Source of the DNA: Spirochaetaceae bacterium
GTDB lineage: Bacteria > Spirochaetota > Spirochaetia > DSM-27196 > SLST01
Length of the DNA stretch: 16,887 nt
Reading direction: 5' to 3'
Assembly: GCA_007129695.1 (NCBI GenBank)
Contig: SKVA01000032.1
Span: 1 to 16,887 of the forward strand
The first letter of the stretch is position 1, and each line of letters starts with the position of its first letter. The position numbers were made by a program, and so were the translations under genes. The notes below the pieces were generated by a model. It worked only from the letters and a program-made list of their open reading frames with translations, made no database searches and was not told the origin of the DNA. Positions 12,929 through 16,887 of this stretch are shown one piece after another.

Positions 12929-13978
12929 TCATCGGTAGACCGCGCTGCGTTCGGCGTAGCGTTCGGCAACCCGATCGCGAAACGCACTCACGTGCTCCGG
13001 CTTCTGCGAGTACGGCAGGATACCGGTGCCGATCACGACGGGAATGCCTTTTGACGCGAACGCGAAGAGATCGTCGGTGAAGCCGTCGATGACCGGCTCG
13101 TGCGGATCTCCGTCGAGCGCGGCGGGATCGATGTTTCTGCGGACCGTGACCGGCGGGGCGACCGGCCCATCGGCCGAAATAACGGTCGATGCGCGCAGTA
13201 CTTCGTCGACGAATGCGCCTGCGTGCGCCGCGTAGTCGCACACGATGCTTGTCGCGCCGGTGCCGATCAGATCCGCGACGATGCCGACAGTGTCTCCGCC
13301 TAAGACCAGCGGTCGAACGCGCTGCCCGGCCGACGCGAGCAGCGACATGAGCATCCGGTGCCGGGGCGCGATCGCGTCGCGATAGAGCGCAGGGCTGACG
13401 AGCGGGGGCGATGCGGCGCTGTCGAACACGACGGCTTCAAGCTGTCGATCGACAATCGCGGCGAGCCACGCGGCCGCGTAGTCGGTCGTGAAGCCGAGTA
13501 GACGGTAGATCTCCTGTTCGCCGCTGACCAGGCCGATGAGCGCCTCTTCGGTCCCGACAAGCTTCGTCGCGATACTGAACGGGCCGCTCGCGGCAACACG
13601 GACGCGCGGGGCTTGCGCATCGCCGCAGAGGGCGTTCCTGACGCGTGCGGCAGCGTCGAGCAGTATCCCGAAACGTCCGTGTTCGGCTATCTCCGGTACC
13701 GACAGCCGCGCCGGCAGCGAGTCGAGCGTCCACAGCGGTGCAACGACTTCCGGGCAGCTGGTCTGCGTTGCCGCGGTGAGCCGGGCACCGAGCGCTTCGG
13801 CCTCGACGTTGTAGATGTCGACGCCCACCGTGAGGGCATCGGCGTGGTAGGTCTCGTGCTCGGCGATCAGCGCGCGGACGAGCAGCTCCTCCGATGCGAT
13901 GAGTTCACCCGGGCTCACGCCGATGAGCGCCGCCTTGTGCTCGTAGACCGCGGGCTCCCACCCCGGGCGGGAGCTCAA
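12929..13978 (-). CDS. Uroporphyrinogen decarboxylase-superfamily protein (UroD/methyltransferase-like), function unknown
   Basis: A 349-residue protein of the UroD superfamily (PF01208). Visible superfamily traits are 'H-A-D-A-L-T-V-G-V-D-I-Y-N-V-E-A-E-A-L-G' (about residues 43-64), a barrel strand GPFSIATKLVG, the PLVLGGDTVGIVADLIGTG segment (223-241), and the late RRNIDP. It lacks the N-terminal RQAGR motif of true haem-pathway HemE. It also lacks the zinc motif H-x-C that corrinoid methyltransferases (MtaA/MtbA type) have at the 223-228 segment; here it reads L-V-L. So neither standard activity is supported. The start is TTG at 13978, overlapping the stop of the upstream ferritin-like gene by four bases (TTGA), which indicates translational coupling. 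The gene pair probably works together. Confidence 0.75.
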   Translation of the reverse strand: MSSRPGWEPAVYEHKAALIGVSPGELIASEELLVRALIAEHETYHADALTVGVDIYNVEAEALGARLTAATQTSCPEVVAPLWTLDSLPARLSVPEIAEHGRFGILLDAAARVRNALCGDAQAPRVRVAASGPFSIATKLVGTEEALIGLVSGEQEIYRLLGFTTDYAAAWLAAIVDRQLEAVVFDSAASPPLVSPALYRDAIAPRHRMLMSLLASAGQRVRPLVLGGDTVGIVADLIGTGATSIVCDYAAHAGAFVDEVLRASTVISADGPVAPPVTVRRNIDPAALDGDPHEPVIDGFTDDLFAFASKGIPVVIGTGILPYSQKPEHVSAFRDRVAERYAERSAVYR

Positions 13979-15195
13979 AACGGCGATACGGACGTCACCG
14001 GTTTACCGGTGATCCGCTCCAGATGCGCCATCGTTTCCGTTTCGATGTCTGATACCGCGCGCGCGTCGTCCTCCAGCAGCGTCTCAAGCCAGTCGCGGCC
14101 GTTACGGACGTGGTTCATCTCATCCGACCAGTCGTGGTCGGCAAAGAGCTGCGACCGCAGATCCCCTTCGTTGCCGTAGAGCTCGAACCGCGGCTTCTTT
14201 CGCGGCATGTAATGCTTCTCCAGTACCAGCGTCAGATAGCAGATCCGATGAAGAAACGGCATCTGCACGCCGTTGCGGTAGAGCGTCTGATCGCAGCGGT
14301 CCGGCTCCTGGCCCAACTCGATCAGGCGAACGGCTCCGAACTGAGAATGACGCACCTCGTCCCAGAAGTGGCGGGTGAACCATCTGACCATCGGCCACGG
14401 AGCGTTCTGGTCGAACGCCTGGTGCACGACCGTTGCCAGCATGCTCGCGGCGTAGATCTCGTTGAAGAAGACCCGGAACTGCTCGACCACCGCGTCGTCG
14501 AACGATAGCTCCATCTTCCGGTCGTGCGGCATTATCGGTTTGTCGGTGATGCGACCGTCGAACACGATTTCCTGCGGGAGCGTGAATTTGACGGTCGCCG
14601 GAGCATCGCACGCGGCGTGACCTGTCTTGCGCGTCCCAGCGCCCGCCTCCGTGCCGGCGCCCGCTTCCGTGCGGCTCAGACCACCGGCTGCATCGAGCGC
14701 GCGCGTGATCGATTCGGCCCACGCACGGCCGTCGGCAGTGTCGTCGAGCAGATTGCGCGCCCACTCGATCTGTTCCTCCAGCTCGGGGACTATGCGACGG
14801 AGCATCCGGACATCGAACGCGTTCGCCGCACTATCCGCACGGTCGAGCGTTTCCTGGTAGAACGCAAGGAGTCTGGGTTTGATGACCAGGTAGAGCCCCC
14901 GGATGAACGCGGACTCATCCGGCGCGTCCAGATTGCTCACGATCGCGTCAATCAGCGCCGTTGGCACCGTCGCGCGGACGCTGCCGCCGCGAAGGTTCTC
15001 CAGCCGTTCGACCAGCCACTGCGCATGGTCACTGTCGTTGTAGAGGTGGTAACCAGCCCGGTGCTTGGTCTCCCACGCGGCGATCCGCAGAAACCATCCG
15101 CTCTGCTGCCGGATCGATTCCTGTTCAACGAAGAGCGCGGTACGGTGTCTGTCCGCGAGCTCGAACGCGCCCCAGCCGCGTGCATCTGTCTTCAT
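13975..15195 (-). CDS. Ferritin-like helical protein (possible di-iron), function unknown
   Basis: A 406-residue, mostly helical protein. Several E-x-x-H motifs, the di-iron signature of ferritin-like proteins, are visible: E42-T-K-H45 in the N-terminal half, then DEVRHSQFG, LEKHY and DEMNH in the C-terminal half, with a partnering Glu in FFNEIYAASM. The layout suggests two four-helix halves joined by a low-complexity linker (about residues 172-190, TEAGAG twice). I know no named family; DUF455-like ferritin proteins are the nearest idea. The start is ATG 15195, where AGGAGG lies 4 bases upstream; an in-frame ATG at 15234 has no such site. It is the first gene of a coupled pair with the UroD-like gene, divergent from an AraC regulator. 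Confidence 0.6.
   Translation of the reverse strand: MKTDARGWGAFELADRHRTALFVEQESIRQQSGWFLRIAAWETKHRAGYHLYNDSDHAQWLVERLENLRGGSVRATVPTALIDAIVSNLDAPDESAFIRGLYLVIKPRLLAFYQETLDRADSAANAFDVRMLRRIVPELEEQIEWARNLLDDTADGRAWAESITRALDAAGGLSRTEAGAGTEAGAGTRKTGHAACDAPATVKFTLPQEIVFDGRITDKPIMPHDRKMELSFDDAVVEQFRVFFNEIYAASMLATVVHQAFDQNAPWPMVRWFTRHFWDEVRHSQFGAVRLIELGQEPDRCDQTLYRNGVQMPFLHRICYLTLVLEKHYMPRKKPRFELYGNEGDLRSQLFADHDWSDEMNHVRNGRDWLETLLEDDARAVSDIETETMAHLERITGKPVTSVSPF
14635..14670 (-). repeat. 18-bp tandem duplication within the ferritin-like gene
   Basis: Two adjacent 18-base units (14635-14652 and 14653-14670) differ only at a few third codon positions, and both encode Thr-Glu-Ala-Gly-Ala-Gly. The repeat lies in the linker between the two helical halves, so length changes here would be tolerated. 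Confidence 0.75.
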
Positions 15196-15228
15196 GGTGC
15201 CTCCTGACGATATGGTACAGCTTCGCCG

Positions 15229-15244
15229 CGACACGGCCGTGTCG
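15229..15244. promoter_or_regulatory. Perfect 16-bp palindrome in the divergent intergenic region, candidate operator
   Basis: CGACACGGCCGTGTCG is identical to its own reverse complement. It lies 33 bases upstream of the ferritin-like ATG and 49 bases upstream of the AraC ATG. Position and symmetry suggest a dimeric regulator site affecting both genes. AraC proteins usually bind direct repeats, so the adjacent AraC may not be the binder. Confidence 0.5.
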
Positions 15245-15278
15245 TCGACGGCACATCTCTATTCTCGATTTGGGAAAT

Positions 15279-15286
15279 GTGATAAA
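15279..15286 (+). promoter_or_regulatory. Possible -10 element of the AraC gene
   Basis: GTGATAAA in an AT-rich patch: GATAAA (15281-15286) matches TATAAT at 4 of 6 bases with a TG two bases before, and ends 7 bases before the ATG at 15294. No Shine-Dalgarno site is seen. Weaker than the other promoters listed. Confidence 0.3.
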
Positions 15287-15293
15287 AACGGAT

Positions 15294-16121
15294 ATGCCCC
15301 TGCGTTCGCAGCCGATCGATATGACGCTTCCGGCGTTTGGGATCGCGGTCGCCGAAAGCGTTCATGGCCCCGACTTCTCAATGACGCCCCGCAGCGACCC
15401 GTTTCACAAGCTCCTGCTCCTGGTACGCGGCAGCGTCCGGCTGATCGGTCCCGACGGATCGGTCCGGCCTCTGCGCCCCTTCTGGGTCGCGACGATACCG
15501 TCGCGGACACCGCACGTGCTCGAGGACGAACGACCGGCGACGATCCTGCTCCTTGCGCTCTCGCCGTCCTTCGTGGAGGAGGTGGGCGCGCGCGCCGCGC
15601 TCTGGAAGGCGATCGTCACGCGCGCACCGATGCTGCTCGACCATGAAACCCACGCGCAGATCACGGCGGGGTACCGTGCGATTCTCCATCGCCAGCTGGC
15701 CACGGGTGATCCGCGCGATCCGCGCCATGAGCTTCTGGTACGGCATCACGCGGATCGGATTCTGGCCTCCGTCGCGGCAAACGATCCGGTTCGGCGTTCG
15801 ATGCGAAGCGATGCGCGCGTGCGGGCCGTACTGGAGCGGATCGCCGCCGAGCCGTTTGTCCAGGGGTCGCGCGAGGACGCCGCCGCGCACGCGGGGCTGT
15901 CGGTACGTCGGTTCTCCGATCTACAGCGCGAGATCACCGGCGTTCCTTTCGCTCGCTGGTTGACCGCCGAGCGCGTGCGCTATAGCGCGCGCCTGCTCGA
16001 CGAGGCCGGCTACAGCGTGTCGGCAGCAGCGTTCGCGTCCGGCTTCGCGAGCATCGCGACGTACTACCGCGCGTTCCGCAACGAGCTCGGCTGCCCGCCG
16101 GGACGGTGGGCCGACCGATGA
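15294..16121 (+). CDS. AraC-family transcriptional regulator
   Basis: A 275-residue regulator. Residues of about 10-95 form a cupin-like sensing domain (DPFHKLLLLVRGSVRLIGPDG ... SRTPHVLEDE). The C-terminal ~95 residues hold the two helix-turn-helix units: the first at AAAHAGLSVRRFSDLQREITG, the second ending VSAAAFASGFASIATYYRAFRNELGCPPGRW, the classic AraC 'GF-x-x-x-x-Y-F-x-R-x-F-k-x-x-x-G-x-x-P' with YYRAFRNELG. It starts at the only in-frame Met; GTG at 15279 is possible. It is divergent from the ferritin-like/UroD-like operon, which is its most likely target by position, and is followed 40 bases later by a sensor-like gene. Confidence 0.9.
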   Translation: MPLRSQPIDMTLPAFGIAVAESVHGPDFSMTPRSDPFHKLLLLVRGSVRLIGPDGSVRPLRPFWVATIPSRTPHVLEDERPATILLLALSPSFVEEVGARAALWKAIVTRAPMLLDHETHAQITAGYRAILHRQLATGDPRDPRHELLVRHHADRILASVAANDPVRRSMRSDARVRAVLERIAAEPFVQGSREDAAAHAGLSVRRFSDLQREITGVPFARWLTAERVRYSARLLDEAGYSVSAAAFASGFASIATYYRAFRNELGCPPGRWADR

Positions 16122-16145
16122 GGCCGCGCGCGGATGCGCGCATTC

Positions 16146-16154
16146 TGCTATAGT
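16146..16154 (+). promoter_or_regulatory. Extended -10 promoter, probably leaderless, of the sensor gene
   Basis: TGCTATAGT: a TGn extension plus TATAGT (5 of 6), then 7 bases to the ATG at 16162. The transcript would start at or next to the ATG. The sequence lies in the 40-base gap after the AraC gene, so the sensor gene can be transcribed on its own. Confidence 0.6.
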
Positions 16155-16161
16155 CGTGGCC

Positions 16162-16887
16162 ATGCAGCACCGACGACAATGGACCGCAACCCTGTTGACG
16201 TCCCTGCTGGTAGTCCTCATGGCCGGGATGGTCGTGACTGTCTATCACATCGTGGCGATTCGCGGGCTGGAGGCGTCGGTCGATCAGACTCAGTTCCAGC
16301 TGATCTCGTCGATCCAGCAGGCAGTCGATACCGATCTGCGGTCGATCGACAACGCGCTTCTGTCGCTTGCGTTCAGCCGCTTTTCTCAAGGGTACATGGA
16401 CATGGAGCCACTGTCCGGACTGTCGCCTACCGAAAGCCTGCAGGGGATTCAGAGGCAGTTGTTCGGGATCAGGGCGATCAACGAAGGAGTGCTGTCCGCA
16501 TGGGCGGTATCGTTCGCACGCGACTCGGTCGTCTCCGACGGTTCATCGAGCCCGCTCGACGGGTTTCCCGACGGCGCCTGGATTCGATCGATCCGCATAC
16601 CGGTCAACGACTTTCGCGTCGTCGAACGGCGTGACCCACCGAATCCACGGTCGATCGGGCGTTCCGACGCGGAGAGCGTCGTGAGCCTCGTGCGCGCGTA
16701 TCCGGTTCTGGCGACCCAGCGACCGTACCAGCGGGGTCTGTTCGTCGCGAACGTGGATGTCGGCCATCTTGCCCGGCTGACCCGCCTGGGACCCGAACGA
16801 TCCGGTCTCTTCGTGGTGGTCTCCGATCGCGCTCAGTCGCTGATCTTTCATTCGGGGCCGGGGTGGGAGGATCGCGATCTGGCCCCC
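16162..16887 (+). CDS. N-terminal part of a membrane-anchored extracellular-sensor protein (Cache-like), runs off the window
   Basis: A reading frame of 242 codons open to the window end, so the gene is cut here. Residues of about 8-30 (ATLLTSLLVVLMAGMVVTVYHIV) form one membrane helix. They are followed by a helix with QTQFQLISSIQQAVDTDLRSIDNALLSLAF, the long amphipathic helix typical of dCache sensor domains ('l-x-x-i-d-x-x-l-x-s-i-d-x-x-l-x-x-L'). Next comes a mixed alpha/beta region with a late strand LFVANVDVGHLARL, as in the Cache fold. Such proteins are usually histidine kinases of the YesM type, AraC-type regulators or chemoreceptors; the output domain lies outside. It should sense a periplasmic ligand. 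No Shine-Dalgarno site precedes the ATG; a -10 box does. Confidence 0.65.
   Translation, partial: MQHRRQWTATLLTSLLVVLMAGMVVTVYHIVAIRGLEASVDQTQFQLISSIQQAVDTDLRSIDNALLSLAFSRFSQGYMDMEPLSGLSPTESLQGIQRQLFGIRAINEGVLSAWAVSFARDSVVSDGSSSPLDGFPDGAWIRSIRIPVNDFRVVERRDPPNPRSIGRSDAESVVSLVRAYPVLATQRPYQRGLFVANVDVGHLARLTRLGPERSGLFVVVSDRAQSLIFHSGPGWEDRDLAP

Noticed and set aside
12922..12931. TGATCGATCA palindrome between convergent genes
   Set aside because: It is short, made of GATC/CGAT words that are very common in this sequence, and overlaps a stop codon, so it is probably chance.

Overview
This is a bacterial window of high GC content (roughly 60-65% by eye). It is densely packed with genes on both strands and contains no rRNA, tRNA, CRISPR array, transposase or phage gene that I can see. 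Several features suggest a Gram-negative, free-living, sugar-using bacterium, most likely a GC-rich member of the Spirochaetota: several lipoproteins, one of them built from chitobiase-type (Fn3_assoc) repeats; an outer-membrane beta-barrel candidate; a COG4324-type lipoprotein peptidase; AraC and extracellular-sensor genes; and TIM-barrel and dehydrogenase sugar enzymes. This phylum assignment is an inference from gene content, not from a marker gene.

Layout. 62-1009 (+) is a GNAT acetyltransferase. 3720-1059 (-) is a run of four genes: a sugar isomerase-like TIM barrel, a uronate-dehydrogenase-like SDR, a DUF6338-like membrane protein, and a 40-residue Pro/Lys-rich microprotein whose start overlaps the stop of the membrane-protein gene. 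3901-5123 (+) holds a secreted beta-barrel candidate and a YqfO-like (NIF3/CutA-fold) protein. At 5129-7129 a lipoprotein of unknown function (-) and a zinc-peptidase lipoprotein (+) diverge from one AT-rich core promoter. 9829-7123 (-) is a three-gene ABC-2 exporter operon (ATPase and two permeases). Its promoter contains an inverted repeat and lies in an AT-rich island of about 150 bp. At 10000-12908 (+) a lipoprotein with three Fn3_assoc-like repeats is followed by a GH20 beta-N-acetylhexosaminidase with no signal peptide, a surface plus cytoplasm pair suggesting use of amino-sugar glycans. 15195-12929 (-) is a coupled pair, a ferritin-like helical protein and a UroD-superfamily protein, divergent from an AraC regulator (15294-16121, +). 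The 98-bp gap between them holds a perfect 16-bp palindrome. From 16162 a membrane-anchored, probably Cache-type sensor runs off the window end.

The most striking non-coding pattern is the way genes start. One group has classic Shine-Dalgarno sites (62, 3901, 5944, 7986, 9829, 15195). A second group (3720-, 4791, 10000, 11445, 16162, perhaps 5990) has no Shine-Dalgarno site but has a good -10 hexamer ending 5-7 bases before the ATG (10 for 5990). This predicts leaderless mRNAs. Two of these leaderless promoters are directly preceded by a strong hairpin that could end the upstream transcript.
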